The notes: generated by a model not told the origin, from the sequence alone. A DNA stretch of 64,000 bases from DAOTVX01 sp034436015 (GCA_034436015.1 DAOTWG010000031.1:101307-165306), one strand, 5' to 3'; shown: positions 17,550 to 27,161, counted from the first letter of the stretch. Translations and numbers: made by a program.

Positions 17550-17579
17550 TTGCTTTGCAAAGAACCTCTATGGTATAAC
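17550..17579 (+). promoter_or_regulatory. Candidate sigma-70-type promoter for the lipoprotein glycosidase
   Basis: TTGCTT (17550-17555) and TATAAC (17574-17579) are separated by 18 nt, about 40 nt before the start codon of the next gene. Confidence 0.45.
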
Positions 17580-17620
17580 CAGAACAGGAAATCCCAACGC
17601 TCACGTTCAGGAGAATCCCT

Positions 17621-18970
17621 ATGGTGCGTACATTCCTCCTCCCGGCGATAACGCTGATTCTTTCCGTTGCTTGTAGCGGCGTCTCGCCTGTACTCTCTAG
17701 CCCAACGCCGGCCTTCACGCCCACGCCAACCAGCATCCCTACCCCCGTGCCGGATGTGCTGTATGTGGATGCCGGCATCGGTCTAGGCGAAATCAGCCCT
17801 TATCTCTATGGGACAAACTATGGACCCATGCACGCGGTTACCCTGGAGATGATGCCCTATGCTCTGGAAGCTGGCTTTACCGCATTTCGCTTCCCTGGCG
17901 GGGCGTGGGGCGATGAGACCGACCTGAGGCCTTTCCAGATTGACCAGTTCATGGACTTCTGCAAACAGTTTGGAGCCTTGCCGACCATTAGCGTCCGTCT
18001 GAAAAACGGCAAACCGGAGGTCGCGGCGGAGTTGGTCCGCTATACTAACCTGGAGAAGCGCTACGGCGTCGTTTACTGGAGCATTGGCAACGAGCCAACG
18101 CTCTATGAAGGCGATCTTAGGGAGACGTATGACACGGTGCGCTTTAACCGCGAATGGCGGGCGATCGCCGAGGCGATGAAAGCAGTGGACCCGACCATCC
18201 AATTGATGGGGCCTGAGCTCCATCAGTGGGGCGTTGACCTGCAGAGTACGCCAAAGGATTCTTCCGGCCGCGACTGGATGATCGAGTTCCTCAAGGCCAA
18301 CGGCGACCTGGTGGATGTCGTCACCGTCCATCGCTACCCACTTTGGAAGCCTTTCGCGCAGTCGGTGACGCCGGCTGAACTGCGCGCGAACACACAGGAG
18401 TGGGATAATCTGGTCATTTACCTGCGCAGCCTGATTCATGAACTGACCGGGCGCGACTTGCCGATCGCGTTTACCGAGGTCAACTCCGATCCGCGCAGCG
18501 TCATGCTTGGCGAGGCGACCCCGGATACGCTCTACAACGCTATCTGGTACGCTGATGTGCTGGGACGCCTTGGCCGCCAGGGCGTTTTCATGGTGAATCA
18601 ATGGGTTATCTCGCAACGCTCGACAGGGTTGGGGCTGTTCATGGGGAATACCATTCGCCCTACCCTCTACACGTTCTACCTGTACAAACGGTTTGGTAAC
18701 GAACGGGTGTATGCGGCATCCGGAATTCCCGACGTCAATCTCTACGCGGCTCGGCGGAAAGACGGCGCGCTGACGCTGATGGTGGTGAATCTCAAGGATA
18801 CAGAGCAACGCGTTCCGATTCGCGTGGAGGGCGTTTCCGTCGGCCAGGCAGAAGTCTGGCGCCTGGATGCGGAATACAACGCCGAGAACCTTGGCGTGGA
18901 ACAGTTTGGGAACGAAGGCACGCTAACGTTACCTCCCTGGTCGGTTACGTTATACGTGCTCATGCCTTGA
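17621..18970 (+). CDS. Secreted clan-A glycoside hydrolase lipoprotein
   Basis: A signal peptide ends in LSVACSG, a lipobox, followed by a Thr/Pro linker. The rest reads as a TIM barrel with a small C-terminal beta domain, as in the GH39/GH51/GH5-like clan A enzymes. The acid/base Glu is in VYWSIGNEP and the probable nucleophile Glu is in IAFTEVNS. FRFPGGAWGD resembles alpha-L-arabinofuranosidases and related enzymes. The substrate is not known, and assignment to one GH family needs a profile search. The ATG at 17621 has AGGAG at good distance. It is a single-gene unit with its own promoter and terminator. Confidence 0.75.
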   Translation: MVRTFLLPAITLILSVACSGVSPVLSSPTPAFTPTPTSIPTPVPDVLYVDAGIGLGEISPYLYGTNYGPMHAVTLEMMPYALEAGFTAFRFPGGAWGDETDLRPFQIDQFMDFCKQFGALPTISVRLKNGKPEVAAELVRYTNLEKRYGVVYWSIGNEPTLYEGDLRETYDTVRFNREWRAIAEAMKAVDPTIQLMGPELHQWGVDLQSTPKDSSGRDWMIEFLKANGDLVDVVTVHRYPLWKPFAQSVTPAELRANTQEWDNLVIYLRSLIHELTGRDLPIAFTEVNSDPRSVMLGEATPDTLYNAIWYADVLGRLGRQGVFMVNQWVISQRSTGLGLFMGNTIRPTLYTFYLYKRFGNERVYAASGIPDVNLYAARRKDGALTLMVVNLKDTEQRVPIRVEGVSVGQAEVWRLDAEYNAENLGVEQFGNEGTLTLPPWSVTLYVLMP

Positions 18971-18978
18971 GCAAGAAT

Positions 18979-19009
18979 GGGCTCCGCCTGAGCGCAAGGG
19001 GCGGAGCCC
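18979..19009 (+). terminator. Strong intrinsic terminator (probably bidirectional)
   Basis: GGGCTCCGCC and GGCGGAGCCC form a perfect 10-bp stem with an 11-nt loop, followed on the plus strand by GTTTCG. It lies between the convergent ends of the glycosidase (18970) and the SPT-like gene (19040). Confidence 0.75.
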
Positions 19010-19039
19010 GTTTCGTCGCGCGTCGGGATAGACGAGCGG

Positions 19040-20221
19040 TCAGGAAATCAGTCCCAGCTGTTTGCCGACGCGCGCGTAGGTTTCCAATACGTACGCTAAT
19101 TGCTCGTCGGTATGCGTTGCCATGTAACTGGTGCGCAATAATTGTTGCCCTTGGGGGACGGCCGGCGCCAGCACCGGGTTGACGAACACGCCGGCCTCGA
19201 AGAGCGCCTTCCAGGTCATCAGGGTGAAGGTATCGTCGCCGATGATGATCGGGATAATGGGCGAGGCAGAGTTGCCAATGTTGAACCCCAACGCATGCAG
19301 TTCGCGACGCATCCGCTCGCTGATGGCGTTCAGGCGTTGAATGCGTTCGGGTTCCTCGCGCATGATCTGGAGCGCGGTCAGAGCAGCAGCGGCGTTCGCG
19401 GGCGGGATGCTCGCGCTGAAGATGAGCGCGCGGGCATGGTGTTTGATGTAATGAATCACATCCTCATCACCGGCCACGAATCCGCCGAGGGAAGCGAACG
19501 ACTTGCTGAACGTGGACATGATGAGGTCCACCGAGTCGGTCAGCCCAAAGTGGGCGGCTGTTCCGCGTCCGCCGCCGAGGACGCCGATGGCATGCGCGTC
19601 GTCCACCATCAAGCGCGCCCCATATTTCTTGCACAGTGCGGTGATTTCCGGCAGCGGCGCAATGTCCCCGCCCATGCTATAGAGACCGTCCACAACGACG
19701 AGTTTGCCCTGTCCTTCTGGAATGCTGGCCAGCACGCGCTCCAGATCGTGCATGTCGTTGTGGCGGAAACGTTTGGTCTCGCCCCAGCTTAAGCGAGCAC
19801 CGTCCACAATGCTGGCGTGATCGTCTTTATCCAGAATGACCACATCGTTGCGCCCGACGAGGGCGCTGATGGTGCCTAAGTTCGTCTGCATGCCGGTCGA
19901 GAAGACCAGCGCGGCCTCCTTGCCGACCCACTCTGCCAGTTCGTGTTCCAGTTGTTCGTGCAGTTCGAGCGTCCCGTTTAGGAAGCGAGAGCCGGTGCAA
20001 CTGGTGCCAAAACGGTGAATGGCGTCCAGCGCGGCCTGGCGGACGCGCGGGTCGGTGGTAAGACCGAGATAGTTGTTCGAACCACACATGATGAGACGAT
20101 GGCCGCGAAAGAAAGCCACCGTTCCTTCGTTTTCTGTGAGTGGGAGGAAATAGGGGTAAAGACCGGCGGCCATCGCTTCCCTGGCGGCGGTGTAGCGGCG
20201 ACATTTCTCGAAAATGTCCAT
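19040..20221 (-). CDS. Serine palmitoyltransferase-like alpha-oxoamine synthase
   Basis: A PLP enzyme of 393 residues that condenses an amino acid with an acyl-CoA or acyl-ACP. SNNYLGL (48-54), GTSCTGSRFLNGT (72-84), DHASIVDGA (134-142), VDDAH (206-210) and the PLP lysine in TFSKSFASLGGF (K240) are all present. The TFSKSxAS lysine motif is typical of serine palmitoyltransferases; BioF and KBL usually have TLGKA. Serine palmitoyltransferase is therefore the best guess, with 2-amino-3-ketobutyrate ligase or AONS as alternatives. The start is fixed by GAGGAG upstream, which overlaps the stop of the preceding SDR gene; the gap is 9 nt. Neighbours are a ketosphinganine-reductase-like SDR and a GH116 glucosylceramidase, which supports a sphingoid-base role. 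Confidence 0.8.
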   Translation of the reverse strand: MDIFEKCRRYTAAREAMAAGLYPYFLPLTENEGTVAFFRGHRLIMCGSNNYLGLTTDPRVRQAALDAIHRFGTSCTGSRFLNGTLELHEQLEHELAEWVGKEAALVFSTGMQTNLGTISALVGRNDVVILDKDDHASIVDGARLSWGETKRFRHNDMHDLERVLASIPEGQGKLVVVDGLYSMGGDIAPLPEITALCKKYGARLMVDDAHAIGVLGGGRGTAAHFGLTDSVDLIMSTFSKSFASLGGFVAGDEDVIHYIKHHARALIFSASIPPANAAAALTALQIMREEPERIQRLNAISERMRRELHALGFNIGNSASPIIPIIIGDDTFTLMTWKALFEAGVFVNPVLAPAVPQGQQLLRTSYMATHTDEQLAYVLETYARVGKQLGLIS

Positions 20222-20230
20222 AGCTTCTCC

Positions 20231-21055
20231 TCAGTTCTTGGGATTAGAAGAACGGCGTGCCCGGGCGATGAGCCGGTCCATGAGAGGGTAAACGCCGTTG
20301 CCGAGCAAGTTATTAAGATAGTAGAGGACTTTGGTTTCCAGGCCGGGCAGGATGAGGTAACGCCCACGTGCCGCGTCGTGCAGGATGACGCGCGCAACCG
20401 TCTCTGCGGAAAGCAGGCCGGCATTCCCGGCCAGGGCGCGAGTCTCGGGCGGCTTGAGAGGCGTTTCGTAGGCCAGTTGAGGGGTGTCGGTATCCGGCGG
20501 AAACACGACCGAGACGCGAATGCCCAGCGGTTTGAGTTCGGCGCGCAGAATATCGGAAAAGCCGCGCACGGCGTACTTCGACGCGCCATAGGCGGTATAA
20601 CCAAAGACGCCCAGAAAGCCAGCCACGGAGGAGATGTTGATGATGTGGCCGCTGCCGCGAGCGATCAGGGCCGGCAGCGCTGCCTTGATCACATGCACTG
20701 TGCCGAGATAGTTAACTTCCATCATCTGGCGGAATATCTCCACGGGTAAATCCTGCACGTAGCCGGGATAGGTGATTCCGGCCGAGTTGATCAGCACGTC
20801 CGGGGCGCCGCTGACGCGCTGGATTTCCTCGAACGCCGCCCGTACCTGCTCCCATTGGGAAACGTCCACGCTTCGAATATGGCATTCACCGCGCATCTGC
20901 GCTTGGACTTCGGCCAAAGCCTCCTTGCGGCGGGCAAGCAACCATAGGCGCGCGCCGGCGGCATCGAGCAACCAGGCCAGCGCCTTGCCGATCCCACTCG
21001 ATCCACCGGTAATCACTACAGTTTTCCCTTGATAGACTTGTTCCCATGAAGCCAT
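20231..21055 (-). CDS. Short-chain dehydrogenase resembling 3-ketodihydrosphingosine reductase
   Basis: A classical SDR of 274 residues with the NADP(H)-binding TGGSSGIGK near residue 16, NSAG, and the catalytic YGASK. The stretch VVFPPDTDTPQLAYE followed by KPPETRAL is very like the eukaryotic KDSR/FVT1 subfamily (PPDTDTPG...K..ETR), and a hydrophobic C-terminal region follows (VLYYLNNLLGNGVYPL). KDSR reduces 3-ketosphinganine, the product of serine palmitoyltransferase, and that enzyme's likely gene starts 9 nt downstream. GGAGGT precedes the ATG. The subfamily call is from memory of the motif. A generic SDR is the alternative. Confidence 0.8.
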   Translation of the reverse strand: MASWEQVYQGKTVVITGGSSGIGKALAWLLDAAGARLWLLARRKEALAEVQAQMRGECHIRSVDVSQWEQVRAAFEEIQRVSGAPDVLINSAGITYPGYVQDLPVEIFRQMMEVNYLGTVHVIKAALPALIARGSGHIINISSVAGFLGVFGYTAYGASKYAVRGFSDILRAELKPLGIRVSVVFPPDTDTPQLAYETPLKPPETRALAGNAGLLSAETVARVILHDAARGRYLILPGLETKVLYYLNNLLGNGVYPLMDRLIARARRSSNPKN

Positions 21056-21157
21056 ATGGGACCTCCATTGGTTGTCAGGCGAGATGGAAGGATGGGGGCA
21101 AATGCTCTCTTGTTGTTATAAGCACCGCTTGATTCGATAGGGCGCACATCGGCGCGC

Positions 21158-23644
21158 TTAGCGGCTCCCCGTTCCCTTTGCCAGAAGGGCAGGGTATCCT
21201 TCGAGCGCCCACTGCATAGCCCACACCGCCAGCGGGCGCATGTAGCCCACCGCGCGGTAGACGTCGTTCACGTCCAGTGCTTCGGGGGTCTGGAAGAAGA
21301 GACCGTAATCGCGGTAAATGGAGAGGTACACGCCGCGCGCGGTGGCAAACGCCTCCTCACGTAAGCCTTCCTGAATCATGCAAGCGGCTAGAGCAAAGGT
21401 CACGCCGGTCCATGTTTCGAGGGCTTGCAGGTTGGAGGCGTCATATGAACCGTCAGGACGCATACCGTTCAATGCGCCACACTCGCCGTTGCGGAATTTC
21501 TGGACGTTGAAGGCGAAGATTTTGCGTAGGGCAGAGCGAGTGTGCTCGGGCGGAACCACTCCCTCCAGACCGCAGGCGCGGGAATACCAATGCCCGGCAA
21601 GTTGGTCAGCCATGATGCTGTCGTGGCTGCGGCTGCGGCTGGCATCGTAGTTATAATATTCGCCGTTCCACAAATGGGCTTCGTAGGCCTGGCGCGCCTT
21701 GATGAATTGGTCGCGGTACGCAGCGGCCAAGTCGCGCTCGCCGATTTCCTCCGCCAGCGCGGCTGCGGCCTGCAGACAAGCCGACCAGAGTCCGCCGGTG
21801 TAGGTGCTTGGCCCGCTGACCGGCCAGGTGTCGTATGTTTGATCGGGGAAGTTGTCGTTCTCGATAAGGCCGTCGCCGTCGCGGTCGAAGCGCTGCATGT
21901 ACGCCACCGCGGCGCGTACAGCCGGCCAGGCTTCGTTCAGGAATGCGCGATCGCGCGTCAGGGCATAATCGCGGTAGATTTGCAACACGAATTTTGGATT
22001 CAGGTCTTTCCAACGGCTGACATCCTGCATGATGTAGGCGTTGACCTGCTCCCACGGCGCGGCGACGGGGCTGCCCAGGTCGTGCGGCACAGCACCGCGC
22101 ACTTTGCGCGGTGCTTTGTGGCCGGAGAGCAACATGACGCACACTTCGGGATGCTCGACGTTCAACGAGTGGATGAAGTCGCGTTGCAGGCTGAGTTCGA
22201 GTTGGGGCCAGAGCATGGCCAACGCGAATGAGGCGTAGAAGTGCACGTCGTAGGTGTTGTACATGCGATATTCGTAACTCTCGAGGTAGCCGAAGTGACC
22301 GATTTCGGGTTCGGGCAGGGGCGGGTAGGGCGGCGGCGTATCGTCCACGCGCCCGGCAGTCCAGAGGGTGCCGCCATCCACGAGGTAGTACGTTTCGTTA
22401 AAGAGAAGGGCTTTGTACCAATCGGGCAGGTCGGGGTTGTCGAGGATGGGCTGCTGCCAGGCTTCGATTTGCGCCTCCCATGCTTTGTAGTGTTGCAGGG
22501 CGTCACGAGCAATGTGCGCAGCGGCCTTGCCATCGCGACCGTAGAAGCGCGTGTAACGGCGATACCAGCCCGAACCCCAACCAAAGCGGGCGATGGGCAT
22601 ATCCCACGCCAGCGCGAAGATGATTTCTCTGGTCTGACCGGCGGGCACGTGGACGCGCGCGGCTACAGCCGCGCCGATGCTCTCGCCACGCGCCGAAGGC
22701 GTCTCATCGCCGTTGTCTTCCAACAGGCCGTCGGCGGCGAAGTCGTTCCAGGGCGCCGCTCCGTTGCCGTTCGTGGAAAAGCGGGTGTAGGCAGTGAGAT
22801 GCACATCGGAGTCGGCGCGGGCGGCGATGGCGAAGGTCAGCGGGTCTTTGAAGAACGACGGGGCATGCCCTTTCTGACGTGGGCGCGGCTGGCGATGAAT
22901 GTGATGCAATTCCACGCCTAGGGCGTCCTCCGCGCGAAAGGCGTGGTTGCTGTGACCACCGGCCAGATCATTGGCTTTTCCCACGCCATTTTGGAAGGTG
23001 AACAGAATCGATACCTCTGCATCACTCTCGTCGCAGTTTTCTACCGTCCAAACGAAAACGCCGACCGGAAAACTGCTCTCGCGGTAATTGTGCGGGATGA
23101 CCGGCGAGATCTGACGGCAGGTTAGGCGCAAGCCGGGCAACGGCTCTTCGTAAACCGTCCAGGCGCGCGGAAAGAGAGCGTAGTAGGCGCCTTTTTCGGG
23201 CGGCAGCCCCCAGCCCCAAGATGCGAGCGAATCGCGTGGCGCCGGGCGTGGGTTCAGGACGATGGCTCGCGCGGGCTGGCCTGGCCGCTGCGCCCAAAGC
23301 GAGAACTGGTCGGCGGCGAGTGCACCGTAGTGTACCATGCCGGCTTGCAATTGCCAACGTACGAAGTCGCCGCGAAAGCCACGCGTCACTGTCCCCCCGC
23401 CCAGCCCGCCGAGCGGGACGCCCATATCGGGGGTGATTTTCAGGCCACCGACCGTCTCCATGACCGGTGGGCGGCCGGCGGCGCGCTCGTGATTCACGTG
23501 CCGCAACACGCGCACGATGAGCGGCAACATGTCCACGAATTCACGCAGGGATAACCTGCGGTTGCGCCAAGGGCGCAGGGGTTTCTCATCGAAGCGACGT
23601 TTCCAGGCGAGAAGGGGAATGTCTGGGGAAGAGCGAGTCATCAT
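21158..23644 (-). CDS. GH116 beta-glucosidase/glucosylceramidase (GBA2-like)
   Basis: About 828 residues. The N-terminal beta domain carries GVPLGGLGGGTVTRGFRGDF. The alpha-helical barrel carries EYRMYNTYDVHFYASFAL, whose first Glu is the nucleophile in the family, then VPHDLG, RWKDLNPKFVLQIYRDY, DGLIEN and DQTYDTW, the region of the acid/base Asp. These match the animal non-lysosomal glucosylceramidase closely. Characterised bacterial GH116 enzymes also act on other beta-glucosides. I chose the ATG at 23644 because GGTGGA precedes it; the upstream ATG at 23683 has no ribosome binding site. There is no signal peptide. It lies 102 nt upstream of the ketosphinganine-reductase-like gene on the same strand, so a shared sphingolipid-related transcript is likely. 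Confidence 0.88.
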   Translation of the reverse strand: MMTRSSPDIPLLAWKRRFDEKPLRPWRNRRLSLREFVDMLPLIVRVLRHVNHERAAGRPPVMETVGGLKITPDMGVPLGGLGGGTVTRGFRGDFVRWQLQAGMVHYGALAADQFSLWAQRPGQPARAIVLNPRPAPRDSLASWGWGLPPEKGAYYALFPRAWTVYEEPLPGLRLTCRQISPVIPHNYRESSFPVGVFVWTVENCDESDAEVSILFTFQNGVGKANDLAGGHSNHAFRAEDALGVELHHIHRQPRPRQKGHAPSFFKDPLTFAIAARADSDVHLTAYTRFSTNGNGAAPWNDFAADGLLEDNGDETPSARGESIGAAVAARVHVPAGQTREIIFALAWDMPIARFGWGSGWYRRYTRFYGRDGKAAAHIARDALQHYKAWEAQIEAWQQPILDNPDLPDWYKALLFNETYYLVDGGTLWTAGRVDDTPPPYPPLPEPEIGHFGYLESYEYRMYNTYDVHFYASFALAMLWPQLELSLQRDFIHSLNVEHPEVCVMLLSGHKAPRKVRGAVPHDLGSPVAAPWEQVNAYIMQDVSRWKDLNPKFVLQIYRDYALTRDRAFLNEAWPAVRAAVAYMQRFDRDGDGLIENDNFPDQTYDTWPVSGPSTYTGGLWSACLQAAAALAEEIGERDLAAAYRDQFIKARQAYEAHLWNGEYYNYDASRSRSHDSIMADQLAGHWYSRACGLEGVVPPEHTRSALRKIFAFNVQKFRNGECGALNGMRPDGSYDASNLQALETWTGVTFALAACMIQEGLREEAFATARGVYLSIYRDYGLFFQTPEALDVNDVYRAVGYMRPLAVWAMQWALEGYPALLAKGTGSR

Positions 23645-23733
23645 TGTTCCACCATGAAAGCGAATCTGGCCTGTGGTTTCCATAGGCCGTTTACGAATCC
23701 GTGCATTCTGATTATAAACGCGTCTGGAGTGAC

Positions 23734-24447
23734 TTACTCTGACCGCAACTGCGCCGTCCCGATCATCCCTTCGATGATGGGAAGGAGCATAGTATTATCG
23801 AGATTCGGGGCGGCGGTGGTAACTTGAAACATGATGAGGAAAGGCGTTCTCTCGCCGTTCCCCTCTCGCAAGAAATAACGGCGGATGCTCTGCTCGCTGA
23901 GCACCGTGGAGAGAAGCAAGACAGGTCTTCCCTCCACCTCTGTCAGGACTCTCTCCTTGACGATCTCTTCGGGACGCACAGCCGGATCGACGAAATCGCC
24001 GAACGCGGCGCTGACCTCGTCGGCGCGCTCCAGCGGCAGATCGCTTGGATAGACCTGGATGAAGAAGACGCGGCCGGCCAGTTCAAAGAGCAACGCTGTT
24101 CCTTGCGGATTGGCCAGCGAGACGCGCCAGCCCGGCGGGTAGGTCAGGATAACTTCTGCCTCAGCAGGGTCGGCGGCAGGAAGGAAGCGCAACCAACACT
24201 TCCCATCGGAATACACTCGCGGCAGGCGTTCTGCGAAGTCGGGTTGCGAGGGGGCAAGAGGGCAATGGACATCGGTTTCGGCGGCGTTTGGGGAGGAGGC
24301 GATGGTAGCAGTGGCCATCGGCGTTGCCGGCGCGGTCGTCGGCCGGCCTGAAACGCAACCGTTGCCAGCGAGGAGGAGAAAAAGCCACACCGTAGCCGGC
24401 TTTCGTAGAAAACGAAGAGCGTGAACAAGGTGGAGCATCGCATTCAT
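23734..24447 (-). CDS. Lipoprotein of unknown function
   Basis: A 237-residue protein with a signal peptide ending in LLLAGNGC, a lipobox, and a Thr/Pro-rich linker of about 20 residues. The remaining approximately 165 residues look like one alpha/beta domain (PPGWRVSLANPQGTALLFEL, then PVLLLSTVLSEQSIRRYFL), similar in style to extracytoplasmic photosystem-like or MlaC-size domains, but I do not recognise the family. Its ATG overlaps the aconitase stop by the ATGA tetranucleotide, so the two are translationally coupled. GH116 follows 89 nt downstream. Confidence 0.6.
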   Translation of the reverse strand: MNAMLHLVHALRFLRKPATVWLFLLLAGNGCVSGRPTTAPATPMATATIASSPNAAETDVHCPLAPSQPDFAERLPRVYSDGKCWLRFLPAADPAEAEVILTYPPGWRVSLANPQGTALLFELAGRVFFIQVYPSDLPLERADEVSAAFGDFVDPAVRPEEIVKERVLTEVEGRPVLLLSTVLSEQSIRRYFLREGNGERTPFLIMFQVTTAAPNLDNTMLLPIIEGMIGTAQLRSE

Positions 24448-27161
24448 CCCTGCGCGCCGATTTTTACCAGCGCGCGCAACACAGTCTGGAGGATACCGCC
24501 GTTGCGATAGTAATTGACCTCAGCTTCTGTGTTCAGTAATGCCTGCACCGGGAAGGTCACGCTTTTGCCGTTGGTGTGGGTTGCCTGCACGGTGAGCACG
24601 GCTTGCGGCGGCATATCTGCGTGCAATCCTTCGATATCATAGACCTCGCTGCCATTCAGTCCTAGCGATTCGGCATTCGCGCCGTTCAGGAAGCGAAGCG
24701 GCAAGATGCCCATTCCCACCAGATTGGAGCGGTGAATGCGCTCGAACGATTCGGCAATGACCGCACGCACGCCCAACAACATAGGGCCTTTGGCTGCCCA
24801 ATCGCGGCTGGAGCCGGCGCCGTATTCCTTGCCGGCCAGGATGATCACGGGGACGTCCTCGGCCTTGTATCGCATGGCCGCGTCGAAGATGGTCATTTTC
24901 TCGCCGTCTGGAAAGTGACGGGTGTACCCTCCCTCTTGGGGAGCGATGAGCAGGTTCTTGAGGCGGATGTTGGCGAAGGCGCCGCGCGTCATCACCTGAT
25001 CGTTGCCGCGTCGCGCTCCATATTGGTTGAAATCTTTCGGCAGCACGCCGCGCTCTTGCAAGAATTTGCCGGCCGGGCTGTCAGCCGGGATGTTGCCGGC
25101 TGGCGAGATGTGGTCGGTGGTAACCGAATCGCCGAACATGGCCAGGACACGCGCCCCGCGAATCGCGCGCAATGGCGGCGGTTCGAGTGTCAGGTCATCA
25201 AAGAAAGGTGGGCAATGAATATACGTGGATGAGGCATCCCAGGAATATAGGTCGCCGGTGCGCGCGGGAACGGCTTGCCACAACTCGGAGCCACGGAAGA
25301 CATCCGCATACTGCTTGTGGAATAAGTCGGTTTTCAGATGACCGGTGATTGCTTCCTCAATCTCCTGCGGCGCGGGCCATAGTTCGCTCAGGAAGACCGG
25401 TTTTCCATCGCTATCGAGGCCGAGCGGTTCGTTCTGCAGATCAATATCCACGGTTCCTGCCAACGCGTAGGCGACCACGAGTGGGGGTGAGGCCAGATAG
25501 TTAGCCTTAACCAGAGGGTGCACGCGACCTTCAAAGTTGCGATTGCCCGAGATGACCGCCGCAGCGACGAGATTCGCTTCCAGGATGGCGCGTGAGACCT
25601 CAGCCGGAAGAGGGCCGCTGTTGCCGATACAGGTCGTGCAGCCATAGCCAACCAGGTGGAAGCCGAGTTTGGCCAACGGCTCCAGCAGGCCGGCGGAACG
25701 CAGATATTCCGTCACCACGCGTGAGCCGGGCGCCAGGCTCGTCTTCACGTGCAGCGGAGTCCGCAGGCCGCGCGCCACGGCCTTTTTGGCCAGCAAGCCG
25801 GCGGCGATCAACAACGCCGGGTTACTGGTGTTGGTGCAGGACGTGATGGCCGCAATGACCACCGCGCCATGCCCAAGCTCGTAGGATCCGCCGTTCGTCC
25901 CGACGTCTACTCGGCGTCCCACCTCGGCTGCCGGCAGCTCGTAACCGTGTTCCTTCAGCGGCGCGGTCAGCGCGGCGCGAAACGCTTGCTTCATCTCTCG
26001 TAAGGGGACGCGATCCTGCGGACGTTTGGGACCGGCCAAAGACGGTTCGACAGAACTCAAATCGAGTTCCACGACGTCGGTGAACTCCGGTTCGGGGCTT
26101 TCCGGCGCGCGGAAGAGGCTCTGCGCGCGACAGTAAGCTTCCACGAGTTCCACCTGGGCTTCCGAGCGACCGCTCAAACGCAGATAAGCCAGAGTCTCGG
26201 CGTCGACCGGGAAAAAGCCCATCGTTGCTCCGTATTCGGGAGCCATGTTTGCCAGCACGGCACGATCGGGCAAAGAGAGGTTTGTTACACCCGGCCCGAA
26301 GAACTCGACAAACGTATCTACCACCCCCTTCTTGCGCAGCAATTGGGTCAGCGTGAGGACCAAATCGGTCGCGGTGACGCCGGCGCGCAGTTCGCCGTAG
26401 AGTTGGACGCCGATGACATCTGGGAGAAGCATGTCCAGCGGTTGGCCTAGCATGACGGCTTCCGCCTCGATTCCGCCCACGCCCCAGCCCAGGACGCCCA
26501 GGCTGTTGACCATCGTGGTATGCGAGTCGGTGCCGATCACGCTATCTGGGAAGGCAATTCTCTCGCCGTTCTCGCCCTCTCGCACGACAACCACCCTGGC
26601 CAGATATTCCAGATTGATCTGATGGATAATCCCGGTCATCGGTGGAACAACACGGAAATTCGTGAAGGCTTGTTGGCTCCACTTGAGGAATTCGTAGCGT
26701 TCACGATTGCGTTGAAATTCGAGTTCGGCGTTTCGTTGCAGGGCGTCCGGCGCGGCAAAGAAGTCTACTTGTAGGGAGTGGTCAATGATCAAGTCTACCG
26801 GGATGAGAGGATTAACCAGGCTGGGGTCGCCGCCGAGGCGGGCTATGGCGTCGCGCATGGCGGCCAGGTCTACCAGCGCCGGCACGCCGGAGAAATCTTG
26901 CATAATCACGCGCGCCGGCAAGAAGGCTATCGCCGGTCGCTGTGTATCCTGAGGTTGCCAGGAGGCTATCTGGCGCACGTGTTCCTCGCTGCCCTCGCGT
27001 TCGTGGCACTGCCGTAGGGCGGCTTCGAGCAGGATGCGTATGGAGTAGGGGAGACGATCCAGACGAGTCAGGCCAGCCTTCTCCAGGGCTTGCAGACGAT
27101 AAATGGTGTATGTGCCGTGATTGGTCGTCAGAATGGCGCGGGCCTGAAAGAAATCTTGCAT
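24444..27161 (-). CDS. acnA: Aconitate hydratase (AcnA type)
   Basis: Interconverts citrate and isocitrate through cis-aconitate in the TCA cycle, in the cytoplasm, with a [4Fe-4S] cluster. The protein is about 905 residues, the AcnA/IRP size. Cluster cysteines are seen in SCTNTSNPALL and in GYGCTTCIGNSGPL. DSHTTMVNSLGVLGWGVGG, GDSVTTDHISPAG and GAGSSRDWAAKG are active-site segments, and all are intact. I place the start at ATG 27161 (MQDFFQARAIL) because AAAGGAG precedes it and family homology begins there; the open frame runs 30 codons further. The downstream lipoprotein overlaps its stop codon, and fmt lies 148 nt upstream on the same strand. Confidence 0.93.
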   Translation of the reverse strand: MQDFFQARAILTTNHGTYTIYRLQALEKAGLTRLDRLPYSIRILLEAALRQCHEREGSEEHVRQIASWQPQDTQRPAIAFLPARVIMQDFSGVPALVDLAAMRDAIARLGGDPSLVNPLIPVDLIIDHSLQVDFFAAPDALQRNAELEFQRNRERYEFLKWSQQAFTNFRVVPPMTGIIHQINLEYLARVVVVREGENGERIAFPDSVIGTDSHTTMVNSLGVLGWGVGGIEAEAVMLGQPLDMLLPDVIGVQLYGELRAGVTATDLVLTLTQLLRKKGVVDTFVEFFGPGVTNLSLPDRAVLANMAPEYGATMGFFPVDAETLAYLRLSGRSEAQVELVEAYCRAQSLFRAPESPEPEFTDVVELDLSSVEPSLAGPKRPQDRVPLREMKQAFRAALTAPLKEHGYELPAAEVGRRVDVGTNGGSYELGHGAVVIAAITSCTNTSNPALLIAAGLLAKKAVARGLRTPLHVKTSLAPGSRVVTEYLRSAGLLEPLAKLGFHLVGYGCTTCIGNSGPLPAEVSRAILEANLVAAAVISGNRNFEGRVHPLVKANYLASPPLVVAYALAGTVDIDLQNEPLGLDSDGKPVFLSELWPAPQEIEEAITGHLKTDLFHKQYADVFRGSELWQAVPARTGDLYSWDASSTYIHCPPFFDDLTLEPPPLRAIRGARVLAMFGDSVTTDHISPAGNIPADSPAGKFLQERGVLPKDFNQYGARRGNDQVMTRGAFANIRLKNLLIAPQEGGYTRHFPDGEKMTIFDAAMRYKAEDVPVIILAGKEYGAGSSRDWAAKGPMLLGVRAVIAESFERIHRSNLVGMGILPLRFLNGANAESLGLNGSEVYDIEGLHADMPPQAVLTVQATHTNGKSVTFPVQALLNTEAEVNYYRNGGILQTVLRALVKIGAQG

